Source: Sphingomonas sp. IBVSS2 (GTDB lineage Bacteria > Pseudomonadota > Alphaproteobacteria > Sphingomonadales > Sphingomonadaceae). From it: a DNA stretch of 64,000 nt. The notes beneath the pieces were generated by a model. That model did not search any database. It saw nothing but the letters and a program-made list of their open reading frames with translations, and had not been told where the DNA came from. Below, one piece after another: positions 1 to 9,140 of the stretch (position 1 is the first letter of the stretch; every line of letters begins with the position of its first letter). The stretch lies in assembly GCF_002127225.1 (NCBI RefSeq), contig NZ_NFUR01000004.1, positions 186,001 through 250,000 of the forward strand. Direction: 5' to 3'. A program made the translations under genes and the position numbers.

Positions 1-3000
1 GTCCGAGGGCGGGTCGCCCGCCGGATCGGTCTGGAGCGAGAGGTTGCCGATATCCGGGATATTGGCCCACCACCATTTGCCGTCCTGCTTCGCGCCGCTC
101 TGCGGAATCGGCCCGTAGACCATGACGAGCGTGTCTTCCGGGAGCGCCGTCTGCGCGCCGATCGGCCACACCTTGCCCACCGTCGTCGCCAGCGGCGGGT
201 TGCCGGCGAGCAGGAGCGCCTGGCCGACCACGATCTGGTCGATCAGGCCGGTGAGCACCAGCGTGTCGTCCGGCACGGTGGGATTGCCGGGCGTCGGCGT
301 GTTGCCGGGCAGCGGCGCATCGTCGATCGGCGGCGCGAGGCTCAGCTGCTGGCTCTGGGTATAGACCAGCGCCTGGCGCCGGGCGTCCGAATCCGCCGGC
401 GGTGGTGCCTCGACATAGAGCACGGCTGTGCAGGTCGAATTGCCGTTGCCATCGACCTGGCCGCCAAAGGCATAGACGCCGTGATTGGCGAGCGGGATCG
501 GGTTCACCCCCTCGGTGAGCGACACGAGATTGGGATAGTCGGGAGAGGGCAGCACGATCGGCAGCGGATAGGCCGGCGCGGCGCTGCCGCCGTTCGGCGG
601 CACGATCTCATAGGTCGAATTGGTGTCGCCGCCCAGCATCAGCACGCCCTGTTCGACGAGCACCGCTCCCTGCGAGCAGCGTGCCGCATTGAGGGTGGGA
701 CCGGCGGAGAAGGCGAAGCTGGTGGGATCGAACAAGGTGCTGCTGGCGCTGGGCTCCATGGTCCAGTCGATCGCGCCCCCGGCGATCAGCACCCGGGCAT
801 CGGGCAGCAACGTCGCCGAATGCATCGCGCGCGGCACCGGCATGTCCGCGATGGTCGCAAAGGCCTGGGCGGCGATGTTGAACACCGCGGCCTGGGTGAT
901 CGGCCAGATCTGGATCTCGTCGAACGGCGCTTCGGATTGGAAGGCGCTGAAGCCGCCGGCGATCAGCACGTCGCCATTGGCGAGCAATGTCGCCGAGTGC
1001 AGGGCGAAGCCCTTGTCGAGCACGGTGGTGATCGCAGTGAAGGTCTGGGTGGCGGTGGCGAAGGTCTCGGCCGTATGGAGGCTGGGCACGTAGATCGCCT
1101 CGAGCCCGGGCAGATCATAGGTGATCGGCGGAACCGCGAACCCGCCCGCGAGCAGCACCGAACCATCGGTGAGCACGGTCGCGCTGTGGCCGCAGCGCGG
1201 CGTCGTCATCTTGTTGCCCACCTTGCGGAAGGTGCGGCTCTTGGGATCATAGACTTCGGCGGTATCGAGCACCGCATAGCCGTCATCGCCCAGGCCGTAG
1301 CCGCCGGCATAGAGGACGGTGCCGTTGGCGAGGAGCGACAGCGTCGCGCCGATGCGGGGCGCGATGGGCGCGCCGGCCGCGGTCGACAGGCCGGTGGTGG
1401 GATCGAAGGTCCAGGCGAAGCCGGTCATGGTCGTCGTGAGCTGCGGAAAGGGCTCGGGCTGAGTTGCCCCGACGATCAGGATCGTGCCGTCGGCGAGCAG
1501 GATCGTGCCGGTGGGCGCGAGCGTGAACGGCGTGGTCAGCACCGGCCCGGGCAGCGTCTGGAACGTGCCGACATCGGCATCGAGCGCGACCACCGCACCG
1601 GTATAGGTGGGCGGGGTGTCGGGCTCGGCGGGCAGTGCGGAGATGCCGCCGGTGAGCAGGAGAAAGTCCTGGGCGAGCGCGGCGAAGGCGGGATAGCCCT
1701 GCGGATTGGGCAGCGGCGCGCCGACGATGCTGGGCGCCAGCACCTCGCCGCCGTTGAAGGGAATGCTGACGCCCGGGCTAACGGCGAACGTCTCTACCGT
1801 GGCGAGGACCCTGTTGCCGGCGATGCCGCCCGCGACGGCGACCTTGTTGCCGGGCAGCAGCGCGGCGGCATGGTTGGAGCGGGCTTCGCTGAGCGGCGGG
1901 GCGACGACGAAGGTGGGCACGGCGCTGATGCTGCCGCCGGTCTGATAGGCGGCAAAGGCACCGATCAGCCAGTCGTCGCCCACCGGCCCGGTGGCGGACT
2001 GGCCGCCGGTTATCAGGAAACCCATATTGTTCGGGAGCGCCACCGCGACCTGGTCGTAGCGGCCCTGCGCCCCATCCTGGCCCGGCGGGATCGGATAGAG
2101 CATGCCGGTCGGTTGCCAGTCGGTCGTATTGGTGACCTCGGCATCATCCCATACCGTGCCGATGGCCGCACCCGCATTCGAGAAGCCCGGCGGCGCGGCG
2201 CCGCCGTCATGCCCGCCGACGAAGATCACCGTGTTGGCGACCGGCGGAACCGCCGGCCCGCCGCCATCGGCCGTGCTCTTCACCACCGGGCAGACGGTGG
2301 CGCTGTGCCCGGCACGTGCCTTGGCCAGATCGGCGCAGGGCTGCCAGTCGGCGGCGACGGGATCGTAGACGGCGACCGATTTCGTCGCCTCCAGTGCGGC
2401 GAACAGCGCCTCGATCTTGTCGTGCGCGTCGTTCGGCGCCTGGGTCAGGCCGCCGCTCAGCATGATGCGGTTGTTTGGGAGCAGCGTGGCCGCATGTCCC
2501 AGGCGCGGAATCGCGAGCGTGACGTTCGGGATCGCGCTGAAGCGCATGGAGGTGGGATCGAGCACGAGCAGGTCGGTCGCCAGCGACCAGTCCTTCATCA
2601 CGCCGCCGGCGAGATAGACTTTCCCGTCGATCAGCGTGGCGGTGTGGAGGGCGCGGGGCTCCGGAAGCGCGTCGATCTGGCTGACGAGCTGGGTCGCGGG
2701 GTCGTAGACCTCGACGCTGTCGAGCACGCCCTGCACCCCGATGCCGCCGACCAGCAGCACCCGGCCGTCGCTGAGCGTGGTGGCGCTGTGGCCCATGCGC
2801 GAGGGGATCAGAGCGGAGCCGGTAGGCAAGGTGGCGGGATCGGGCGCCAGCTCGACCTCGGTGACCTGGCCAGACATGTTGAATTCGGAGATGTTCTGCC
2901 GCGAGACCGCGTCGATGATGCCGAGCGTCTTGTCCTCGGGCGTCTCGAGCAGGAACTGGCTGCCGGGCAGCACCTTTGGATAGACCGCCTGGAGGTCGAG

Positions 3001-4032
3001 CTGGTTCAGGTCGATGGCATAGCCCGGCCATTCGGAAAATTCGGAAGGGACCATGCCGGTCGGCGTGTTCGCGCGCTGCACTGCCGCCGATTGCGACGAC
3101 CAGGAGGCCGCGTTGTAGCCGAACAGCCGGCAAGTGAGGTCGAAGGCGTAGAGTTCGAGCCCGTTCGCTTCGTTCGGCGGCAGCGGGTCGGTCGCGCCGC
3201 TTGCCGCCCATTGCTCGCCGATCGGCGCGCCGATGCCGATGGTGGTGGTCGAGAGGACATGATTCTCGCTGACCGAGAACACGGTGAGCCGCACCCATTG
3301 GATCGGTGCGGGATCGACGCGCTTGTAGAGCAGGAAGTCGCCGACCTGCAGGCCGAGGCCGGTGCCGGCGAGCAGCAGTTCCGTGGCATCCGCGGTGACC
3401 CAGGCCGGGCGCGTCTGCAGCGGGGTGAGCTGGTTGAGCGACGAGACGGCGGTAAGCTGGGTCGCCGTCTCGAATACCGGCGCTGCCGCGACGGCCGCCG
3501 CGCTTCCGGAACCGGCGGCGGCCGTGGTCGATGTCGTCGCCGTCTGGTTGGTCGTGGCCGTCGACGCGGTGCCGCCGCTGCCGGTCGGGCCGCTGGTCGC
3601 CGCGCTGTTCGATCCGCGCGAGGCGGGCGGCGTCGCCTGGATCGCGGAGCCTTTCGGCACGATCACCGGATCGCCGGGCTGCGCGAACACCGCGAGCTCG
3701 GCGGTCGCGCCGATGTGCATGCCGGTGGTCTCGCCCAGCCCCCGTCCGATCAGCGCGAGGCTGCGATATTCCACCGCGGTGGAGAGATAGCCCTCGTTGA
3801 GCACGCGATCCTGGTAGAAGGACAGCACGTCCGCCACTTCGGCGAAGGCATCGACCAGCGCGAGGGTGGGATCGGTGGGGACGTTGCGGTCCAGCCGGGC
3901 CAGCGGCTGGGAGACCGATTTCCCGCCGCTGTTGACCACCACGCGCGGGATCAGGTCGAGCATCTCCTGCTTGAAGCTGGCATAGTCGCCCAGCCCGGCT
4001 GAGATCTCGTCGTCGGGGCCGTTCGCGCTCAT
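1..4032 (-). CDS. J-like baseplate protein with a Kelch-repeat insertion (partial, 3' end outside window)
   Basis: The frame opens at the ATG at 4032 and stays open to base 1 (1344 codons), so the C-terminus is missing. The first ~120 residues resemble J-type baseplate wedge proteins of contractile tails, including FAEVADVLSFYQDRVLNEGY, which parallels a similar block in the next gene upstream. Residues ~180-210 form an Ala/Thr/Ser-rich linker. Residues ~400-1195 hold many Kelch/galactose-oxidase-like blades, with recurrent patterns such as GHSATTLSDGRVLLVGG, HTATLIDGKVYLAGG and EVYDPATQ. After that, baseplate-like sequence resumes (for example VMVYGPIPQSG near residue 1305). The start overlaps the stop of the preceding J-like gene by 4 bases. 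Inference: a wedge protein carrying a large beta-propeller, possibly exposed on the particle for target binding. Kelch repeats were identified by eye; the blade count is not exact. Confidence 0.8.
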   Translation of the reverse strand, partial: MSANGPDDEISAGLGDYASFKQEMLDLIPRVVVNSGGKSVSQPLARLDRNVPTDPTLALVDAFAEVADVLSFYQDRVLNEGYLSTAVEYRSLALIGRGLGETTGMHIGATAELAVFAQPGDPVIVPKGSAIQATPPASRGSNSAATSGPTGSGGTASTATTNQTATTSTTAAAGSGSAAAVAAAPVFETATQLTAVSSLNQLTPLQTRPAWVTADATELLLAGTGLGLQVGDFLLYKRVDPAPIQWVRLTVFSVSENHVLSTTTIGIGAPIGEQWAASGATDPLPPNEANGLELYAFDLTCRLFGYNAASWSSQSAAVQRANTPTGMVPSEFSEWPGYAIDLNQLDLQAVYPKVLPGSQFLLETPEDKTLGIIDAVSRQNISEFNMSGQVTEVELAPDPATLPTGSALIPSRMGHSATTLSDGRVLLVGGIGVQGVLDSVEVYDPATQLVSQIDALPEPRALHTATLIDGKVYLAGGVMKDWSLATDLLVLDPTSMRFSAIPNVTLAIPRLGHAATLLPNNRIMLSGGLTQAPNDAHDKIEALFAALEATKSVAVYDPVAADWQPCADLAKARAGHSATVCPVVKSTADGGGPAVPPVANTVIFVGGHDGGAAPPGFSNAGAAIGTVWDDAEVTNTTDWQPTGMLYPIPPGQDGAQGRYDQVAVALPNNMGFLITGGQSATGPVGDDWLIGAFAAYQTGGSISAVPTFVVAPPLSEARSNHAAALLPGNKVAVAGGIAGNRVLATVETFAVSPGVSIPFNGGEVLAPSIVGAPLPNPQGYPAFAALAQDFLLLTGGISALPAEPDTPPTYTGAVVALDADVGTFQTLPGPVLTTPFTLAPTGTILLADGTILIVGATQPEPFPQLTTTMTGFAWTFDPTTGLSTAAGAPIAPRIGATLSLLANGTVLYAGGYGLGDDGYAVLDTAEVYDPKSRTFRKVGNKMTTPRCGHSATVLTDGSVLLAGGFAVPPITYDLPGLEAIYVPSLHTAETFATATQTFTAITTVLDKGFALHSATLLANGDVLIAGGFSAFQSEAPFDEIQIWPITQAAVFNIAAQAFATIADMPVPRAMHSATLLPDARVLIAGGAIDWTMEPSASSTLFDPTSFAFSAGPTLNAARCSQGAVLVEQGVLMLGGDTNSTYEIVPPNGGSAAPAYPLPIVLPSPDYPNLVSLTEGVNPIPLANHGVYAFGGQVDGNGNSTCTAVLYVEAPPPADSDARRQALVYTQSQQLSLAPPIDDAPLPGNTPTPGNPTVPDDTLVLTGLIDQIVVGQALLLAGNPPLATTVGKVWPIGAQTALPEDTLVMVYGPIPQSGAKQDGKWWWANIPDIGNLSLQTDPAGDPPSD

Positions 4033-6443
4033 TTCGCCGCCGCCACGAAGAGTCTGACGATGCCGAGTTCGGGATGGAAACCGTCATTGCCGGCGCGCGC
4101 GCGCTCATTCGAGCCGATCGCGATCCGGCCGGCCTTGATGTTGTCGACGGTGTTGTCGGGGCCGCTCACTCTTTGGAACACCACGCGGGGATCCATCGCC
4201 GGATCGCTGACCACCAGCGATACGGTGGGATCTGCAGCCAGCAGCGCGATCAGCTCGGCGAGCACCACCGGCCGGCCGAGCGGCCAGGCGGTCGGGTGGA
4301 AATGGGCTGGGCCGCCATCGGTCTTCGCCCCGGCACCGATCCGCCGCAGCAGCCGTTCGCGCGCGGCGCCGATATTGGCGCCTTGCGAGCAATAGACGAC
4401 CAGCGAGACATTGATCGGCACGTCGGATTCCTGCTGGATCGTCGGCGGCGCGCCGAGCACGGCATATTCCATCAGCCGGGCCTTCGCGATCGGATAGGTG
4501 TAGCCGTCGGGCGTCGTAGTGGTGGTGGCGATGCCGACGACGCAGGGCGCATAACCGTTGACCAGCCGGGCATCGGCTTCGGTGACCAAGGGGTCGCTCT
4601 GGGCCAGGCGCTCCCAATCGTCCGGATCGATGCCGCGCAGATTGGTGCGGAAGCTGGTCGTCGCGAACAGGCGGACGCTTTCGTTCAGTTCCGGCTGGGC
4701 GGGCGTCGCGGGCAGGGGGTTCGATACCCAGCTGATCATCGGCGTGGAGCCGACGATCTGGACGAGCGCGTTCGCGCGCACCCGGCCGCTCTGCCCGTCG
4801 CCGACGCGCACCGTGGCAGTGAAGGTCGTTCCCGGCGCCGGCGCTTCGCCCAGTGCCCCGTCGCCGAAGCGCAGGAACAGGTGGCGCCGGTTGCCGCCAT
4901 AGCCGTCCTCGGGCGCCGCCGCGAAGGCGCGCCCCGCCGGCGGCGTGCTCATCAGGTCCTGCCGCGCCGTCCACAGATCGAGGACCTTGGCCATGCCGGG
5001 CCGTTCGCCCAGCATCTTCACGCAGAGATTGGCCTGCCCCGGATCGGGGGCGAGGCTGGCCTTGGCCGAGGGCACCAGCAGCGCGGCCTCGGCGATGTCC
5101 TGCGATCCGTCGAACGCCGCCACGGAGGCGGGCATGGGCGCCGCCGATACCGGGTCCTCCACTTCGATGATCGGGCGATAGACGCGGCCGGCGGGCGCCG
5201 TATCGGGCACCGGCGTCACGGCAACGGTCCGGCCATGATCGGCCAGCCCGACATTGCCGTAGAGCTGCACCATGCCCGGCTGGTTCTGCACGGCCATGGT
5301 CAGCGGCTTGGCGAGCGCGTCCTCGGGGTGCCAGGTGATCATGGTGGCATAGGGCGGGTTGTCGCCGTTGGGGAGCAGCTCGACCTTGATCAGCCGCACG
5401 ACCTGCGCGCCGAAGGGCTGGGCGGTGCCGGCGGGCGCGGCGGTCTGGACGAAGGCGACCAGCTGACCGGGGACGAGCCCGGTCTGGGCGGTGTTGAGCT
5501 GCGCCTGGATGGCCCCCTGGGGCAAGGTGTAGGCGACCGAGCGCGCCAGCGGATAGGCGAGATTGTTGCGCAGCAGCGACACCGGGAGATCGGCCATGGT
5601 CTCGAACACGGTGGTGCTCGCCGCCAGATCCTGCGTGGCCGGCAGGTTCATCGTCACGATGCCCGGCTGCTGGGTCACCACCTGCAGCCCGGCGGGGATC
5701 ACGCCATTGCTCTTCACCGTGAAGACGAGCGCGGTGCGGGCATTGCACCCGTCGTTCACGCCATAGTCGCGCAGCCGGGCATGCCGGCGCAACGACAGGC
5801 GGTGGCGCGCGGTGGGCAGATAGGATTCGGTGCCGGCCGCATCCTGGCGGAAGGAGAGATGGTCCCCGGCATAGGCGAGCGCTTCGATCAGCGTCGTCAT
5901 CGGATCGGCGGGGTGATCGAGCGCCCAGGCGGAATCGTCGCGCACGATCTGCGACACGCGCGAGCGCATCAGCGAGGTGAAGGCGGCATAGTCGCGGCCG
6001 AGATAGTTGATCGCGGCCTGGCCGGGAGGTGCCTGCACCGGCCTGCTCGGCGTGGCCACATTGGCCTTGGATTCGGGCGCGAACCAGGTCGAGACGTCGC
6101 CGATGGTGAGCCGATAGGCGGGCGCGTCCGCCGCGGGATCGGCGGGAGGCGGGATCGCCTGGATATGGAGAAGCCCGGTATCCGCGTCGAGCGCATGGAC
6201 CTGCACCACTTCGGCCGGGGTGCCGAACAGGTCGGTGATGGTGACCGGCGCAGTGTCGAGTGCGAGGGCGGGCGCAGGCGGCGTGGCCGGCACGGCGCCG
6301 CCGGTGAGCGCGTCCATCGCGATATCGGCGGCCCGCACCTGCGCGGCTGGAAGCGCCGATGCCGGGGAAACCTGCACCACCAGCTGCAGCGAGCCCGCGC
6401 TCTGCACCGAATGCACGACGGTGGGCTGGGTGTCGTCCGCCAT
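4029..6443 (-). CDS. J-like baseplate assembly protein of the contractile injection system
   Basis: This 804-residue protein resembles the large J-type 'putative baseplate assembly' proteins of eCIS and phage tails, which form the wedges linking spike, sheath and fibres. Residues ~145-240 contain the block INYLGRDYAAFTSLMRSRVS followed by YAGDHLSFRQDAAGTESYL, a pattern shared with the downstream Kelch-bearing paralogue. The C-terminal ~250 residues resemble baseplate J domains (for example VNVSLVVYCSQGANIG-type beta segments with a nearby DPTVSLVVSDP). No signal peptide or membrane segment is seen. The stop overlaps the start of the next gene by 4 bases, indicating translational coupling. The ATG at 6443 lies just downstream of the gp25-like stop at 6447. 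Confidence 0.85.
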   Translation of the reverse strand: MADDTQPTVVHSVQSAGSLQLVVQVSPASALPAAQVRAADIAMDALTGGAVPATPPAPALALDTAPVTITDLFGTPAEVVQVHALDADTGLLHIQAIPPPADPAADAPAYRLTIGDVSTWFAPESKANVATPSRPVQAPPGQAAINYLGRDYAAFTSLMRSRVSQIVRDDSAWALDHPADPMTTLIEALAYAGDHLSFRQDAAGTESYLPTARHRLSLRRHARLRDYGVNDGCNARTALVFTVKSNGVIPAGLQVVTQQPGIVTMNLPATQDLAASTTVFETMADLPVSLLRNNLAYPLARSVAYTLPQGAIQAQLNTAQTGLVPGQLVAFVQTAAPAGTAQPFGAQVVRLIKVELLPNGDNPPYATMITWHPEDALAKPLTMAVQNQPGMVQLYGNVGLADHGRTVAVTPVPDTAPAGRVYRPIIEVEDPVSAAPMPASVAAFDGSQDIAEAALLVPSAKASLAPDPGQANLCVKMLGERPGMAKVLDLWTARQDLMSTPPAGRAFAAAPEDGYGGNRRHLFLRFGDGALGEAPAPGTTFTATVRVGDGQSGRVRANALVQIVGSTPMISWVSNPLPATPAQPELNESVRLFATTSFRTNLRGIDPDDWERLAQSDPLVTEADARLVNGYAPCVVGIATTTTTPDGYTYPIAKARLMEYAVLGAPPTIQQESDVPINVSLVVYCSQGANIGAARERLLRRIGAGAKTDGGPAHFHPTAWPLGRPVVLAELIALLAADPTVSLVVSDPAMDPRVVFQRVSGPDNTVDNIKAGRIAIGSNERARAGNDGFHPELGIVRLFVAAAK

Positions 6444-6446
6444 CGC

Positions 6447-6872
6447 TCAATAGTCCGGAATCGAAGCGGTGGCGGTGGCGCTGCCGCCCTGCGGCGTCGC
6501 GCTGTAGCCGGGCAGGGGCACGGTGATCGACGTGCCGGCCGTGGTCTGGGTATGGGTGACGAAATAGGTGAGGTCGACGGTCACCGTCTCGTTGCCCATC
6601 GTCACGGTGAGCGTGTTGATCGAGATGGCGTCGCCCAGGAACTGGATCAGCTTGCTGCGCACCAGCGTTTCGGCCGCGCTGGCCAGCGCCGCGTCCATGC
6701 CTCCGAAGACCAGCTGGCGCATGCCGGCACCGAAATCCGGGCGATTGACGCGTTCGCCCGGATTGGTCTCGAAGACGAGCAGGATCAGGTTCTGCACATA
6801 GGTCGGGAGATCGGTGGTCGCAGTCTGCCCCGATCCGTCGATCTGATAGGGAAAGCCCAGATAGCCCGTCAT
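6447..6872 (-). CDS. GPW/gp25 family baseplate wedge protein
   Basis: This 141-residue protein has the gp25-like core: an N-terminal GFPYQIDGSGQTATT region, LLVFETNPGERVNRPDFGAG at residues ~32-51, then RQLVFGGMD and a C-terminal beta-rich half. In phage T4 and in eCIS particles gp25 homologues join the baseplate wedge to the first sheath ring, and the ER-N-PDFG motif is the family hallmark. The start is set at the ATG at 6872, preceded by a GGGAGG ribosome-binding site; the frame extends 19 codons further upstream, but that part is not family-like. It lies between the spike-base gene and the two J-like genes, the usual order. Confidence 0.92.
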   Translation of the reverse strand: MTGYLGFPYQIDGSGQTATTDLPTYVQNLILLVFETNPGERVNRPDFGAGMRQLVFGGMDAALASAAETLVRSKLIQFLGDAISINTLTVTMGNETVTVDLTYFVTHTQTTAGTSITVPLPGYSATPQGGSATATASIPDY

Positions 6873-6909
6873 CCGCGCGCCTCCCGGCCGCCGTCCGCCG
6901 TCGATGCGG

Positions 6910-7503
6910 CTACAGCACGGTGAGCCCACCCTCGTTGATCGAGACCTCGGGCTCGACGCCGCCCACCATCGCCGAGCCGTGCGCGATCGTGAATCCTTCC
7001 ATCGTCACTGCCAGCGTGCCCGGTTCGGCGAGGATGTTGACGCCGGATTCGTTCATGGTGATGCGGATTTCCGCCAGGCTGATCACCACGCCGGTGCTCG
7101 ATCCGCTCACCACCACCGGCACCGCCACCGCGGGATCGGTCACCGTCAGCGTGAAGCCGCCCTCGCCCGGCAGGTCGTTGAACAGCAGCTTGCCCGAACT
7201 GGTCTGGATCATGCGCATCGTCGGCAGCTCCGCCTCGATCGGGCGCTCGCCCTCGCGCCAGAAACAGCCCGCCCAGATGGGATAGTCGAGGTCGCCGCCC
7301 TCGAATTCCACCCAGATCGCCGCGCCCACCGGCGGCATCATGTAGAAACCCACCTGCAGCCCGGCATAGGGAACGCAGGGCATCGCCCAAGCCGTCGCCA
7401 CTTCGCCGAGCACCATCGGCACCAGCACCTGGAGCCGGCCGAGCATCAGCGGATCCTCGTTGTCGACGACGACTCCGCGATACTTGCCCCAGAACTGCTT
7501 CAT
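6910..7503 (-). CDS. Baseplate assembly protein V / VgrG-like spike base
   Basis: This 197-residue protein begins MKQFWGKYRGVVVDNEDPLMLGRLQV, the typical start of the phage base V OB-fold. PPVGAAIWVEFEGGDLDYPIW at ~57-77 is the conserved OB-fold motif of gpV/VgrG (gp5-like) proteins. The remainder, from about residue 95, is beta-rich with short Val/Ile/Gly repeats, consistent with a small C-terminal beta-prism. In contractile systems a trimer of this protein forms the central spike that carries the PAAR-like tip; a PAAR-like gene is at 20051. It is shorter than T6SS VgrG because the gp27-like hub is a separate gene just upstream. Confidence 0.9.
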   Translation of the reverse strand: MKQFWGKYRGVVVDNEDPLMLGRLQVLVPMVLGEVATAWAMPCVPYAGLQVGFYMMPPVGAAIWVEFEGGDLDYPIWAGCFWREGERPIEAELPTMRMIQTSSGKLLFNDLPGEGGFTLTVTDPAVAVPVVVSGSSTGVVISLAEIRITMNESGVNILAEPGTLAVTMEGFTIAHGSAMVGGVEPEVSINEGGLTVL

Positions 7504-7530
7504 CCCTGCCTCCCCGGCCGTACCGCGCGT

Positions 7531-8685
7531 TCATGGCACCACCACCGGTAACAAGGGGTCGGTGCCGTCGCGCTCCAGCTTGAACGTCTGCTTGTATTCG
7601 TTCCGCTTGAGTTTGTGATGCACCTCCGCGACGCTCCAGTTGCCGTCGAAGGTCGTGCCCGCGCCGCGCACGCCGACCAGACCGCCGGCCCGCAGGATCG
7701 AGCCATATTTCTCGACGTTGAGCTCCCCTTCGGCCTTGGCGACCGTCGTGGAGGATCGGTTGACGCGTCCCTGCGCGAAGCCCATCGCCCGGATCTCGTC
7801 GAACCCGTCCGATCCGGCCGGCAGCTTCATGCCGAGCAGCGAGGAGATCGGGAACGGGCTCTTGAGGGCGAGCGGCGGCAGGAGCGTCGGCTCGAGCGCC
7901 ATCACCGGCAATGCCGGCGTCGCTTCGAGCGGGCCCGGGATCAGGCCCGAGACCTGGAAGGCGGAGCGGCCGTCCTGCGTGAAGGTCAGCTGGTCGACAT
8001 TGGTGAAAGTGCTGTTGCCCACGGTGAGCGCGGGCGCGGGTATGCCGACGCGCTTGGGCGGCCCCCAATAGGCGGTGTTGGTGAGCGGCACCGCGCCGGG
8101 GCGCAGCGTGAACACATAACCATATCGGTTCGCAAGCGTGTAAAGATATTCCAGATCGGTACCGTATTGGATCGGCGTACGCTGGACGATCGTCGGGAAA
8201 TCGGCTTCGGCTGGCGGAATCGTCTCCGGGACGATCGCGAACCGCTCATATTCGGCCAGGATCTCGAGCACGATCAACTCGTCGTCCATGTCGGGATAGC
8301 CGCGGATCTTCTCGGTCAGGTCCATGGCGACGCTCAGGTCCGCCCCGCTGATCACGACGCGGCTCTGGCTGGGATTCTTCGCCGGATCGAGCCAGATATC
8401 GGTGATCAGCCCATCCATCAGCACGGTCGGCAGCGCGGCCTGCATCGCCATGATCAGCACGCGATTGCCCGTGGAGAGACGGCCGTCGGCAAGCACCTGG
8501 ACCTGCATGCCCTTGCCATTGTCGCTCCGCTGCGCGCCGAAAGTGAGGCGGAATGCCGACTGGCCGTCGGCCACTTCGGTCACCTCGGCCTCGATCAGCA
8601 GATCGGCCAGTCCGGGCCCGATCGGGGTGGGAACTTCCTGGGTGCCCGCCAGCACGGCGAGCTGGATGCCGACGGGAAAGCTCAT
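7531..8685 (-). CDS. gpD-like baseplate hub protein (late control D family)
   Basis: This 384-residue protein resembles the gpD/gp27-like hub proteins of eCIS and Myoviridae tails. Visible features are an N-terminal domain with LIEAEVTEVADGQSAFRLTF (~30-49), a central RVVISGADLSVAMDLTEK block (~109-126) and YGTDLEYLYTLANRYGYVF (~175-193), which matches the conserved 'fl..la.r.Gy.f' pattern of gpD proteins. Hubs of this kind form the ring connecting the tube to the V-type spike encoded downstream. The start overlaps the stop of the LysM gene by 4 bases; the gap to the V gene is 27 bases. Confidence 0.88.
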   Translation of the reverse strand: MSFPVGIQLAVLAGTQEVPTPIGPGLADLLIEAEVTEVADGQSAFRLTFGAQRSDNGKGMQVQVLADGRLSTGNRVLIMAMQAALPTVLMDGLITDIWLDPAKNPSQSRVVISGADLSVAMDLTEKIRGYPDMDDELIVLEILAEYERFAIVPETIPPAEADFPTIVQRTPIQYGTDLEYLYTLANRYGYVFTLRPGAVPLTNTAYWGPPKRVGIPAPALTVGNSTFTNVDQLTFTQDGRSAFQVSGLIPGPLEATPALPVMALEPTLLPPLALKSPFPISSLLGMKLPAGSDGFDEIRAMGFAQGRVNRSSTTVAKAEGELNVEKYGSILRAGGLVGVRGAGTTFDGNWSVAEVHHKLKRNEYKQTFKLERDGTDPLLPVVVP

Positions 8686-9140
8686 GCGCTTTCCTCGCGG
8701 TCGTCGGTCTGGTCGGTGGGCGCGGCGGCCGTTCCCCGGCGCGAGGCCTTGGGCTGGTCGAACGGATCGTTGGTCTGGCCCACCACGGCGGGAACGATGA
8801 TCTTTCGCCCCGGCACCGCGCAGAGCGTCGCGGGGTCGCTCACATTATTGGCCTCGAGCAGCATCCAGTAGAGCAGCGGATCGCCGAGCAGCCTGGCCGA
8901 GATATTGTCGATCCGGTCGCCGGCCTGGATCGTGTAGCTGGTCTGCGGCTGGAACGTGGTCGCCAGCGGCAGGATGGTGCGCGCGAGATAGGGCACGGCG
9001 TCCTTGGCGTCCGTCGCCGCATCGGAGCCGGCGGTCGAGGAGGAAGTCGCGGAAACATGGCGCGTGCGGGTGCGGACCAGCTTGCCGGGGGCGGCATGCT
9101 CGATCTGCACCGGATAGCGGCTGAGCCGACGGCCGGTCAT
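8682..9140 (-). CDS. LysM-domain baseplate/tail protein
   Basis: This 152-residue protein carries one LysM domain at ~66-118: SYTIQAGDRIDNISARLLGD, LLYWMLLEANN and a terminal GRKIIVP. Short LysM proteins sit beside the gpD hub in many contractile-tail clusters (phage gpX-like, eCIS LysM proteins), where they stabilise the hub-tube junction. The N-terminus is basic and Ser/Thr-rich (SATSSSTAGS) and the last ~30 residues are charged and likely disordered. It overlaps both neighbours by 4 bases. No signal peptide is present, so a structural role in the particle is favoured over secreted peptidoglycan binding. Confidence 0.85.
   Translation of the reverse strand: MTGRRLSRYPVQIEHAAPGKLVRTRTRHVSATSSSTAGSDAATDAKDAVPYLARTILPLATTFQPQTSYTIQAGDRIDNISARLLGDPLLYWMLLEANNVSDPATLCAVPGRKIIVPAVVGQTNDPFDQPKASRRGTAAAPTDQTDDREESA

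Noticed and set aside
481..4002. A long open plus-strand frame of over 1100 codons
   Set aside because: It lies antisense to the Kelch-bearing baseplate gene; its sequence is Gly/Arg/Asp-rich noise without family motifs, a common effect of GC-rich third positions.
4074..6923. A long plus-strand frame across the J-like gene
   Set aside because: Antisense shadow of the J-like baseplate gene, Arg/Gly/His-rich with no recognisable domain.
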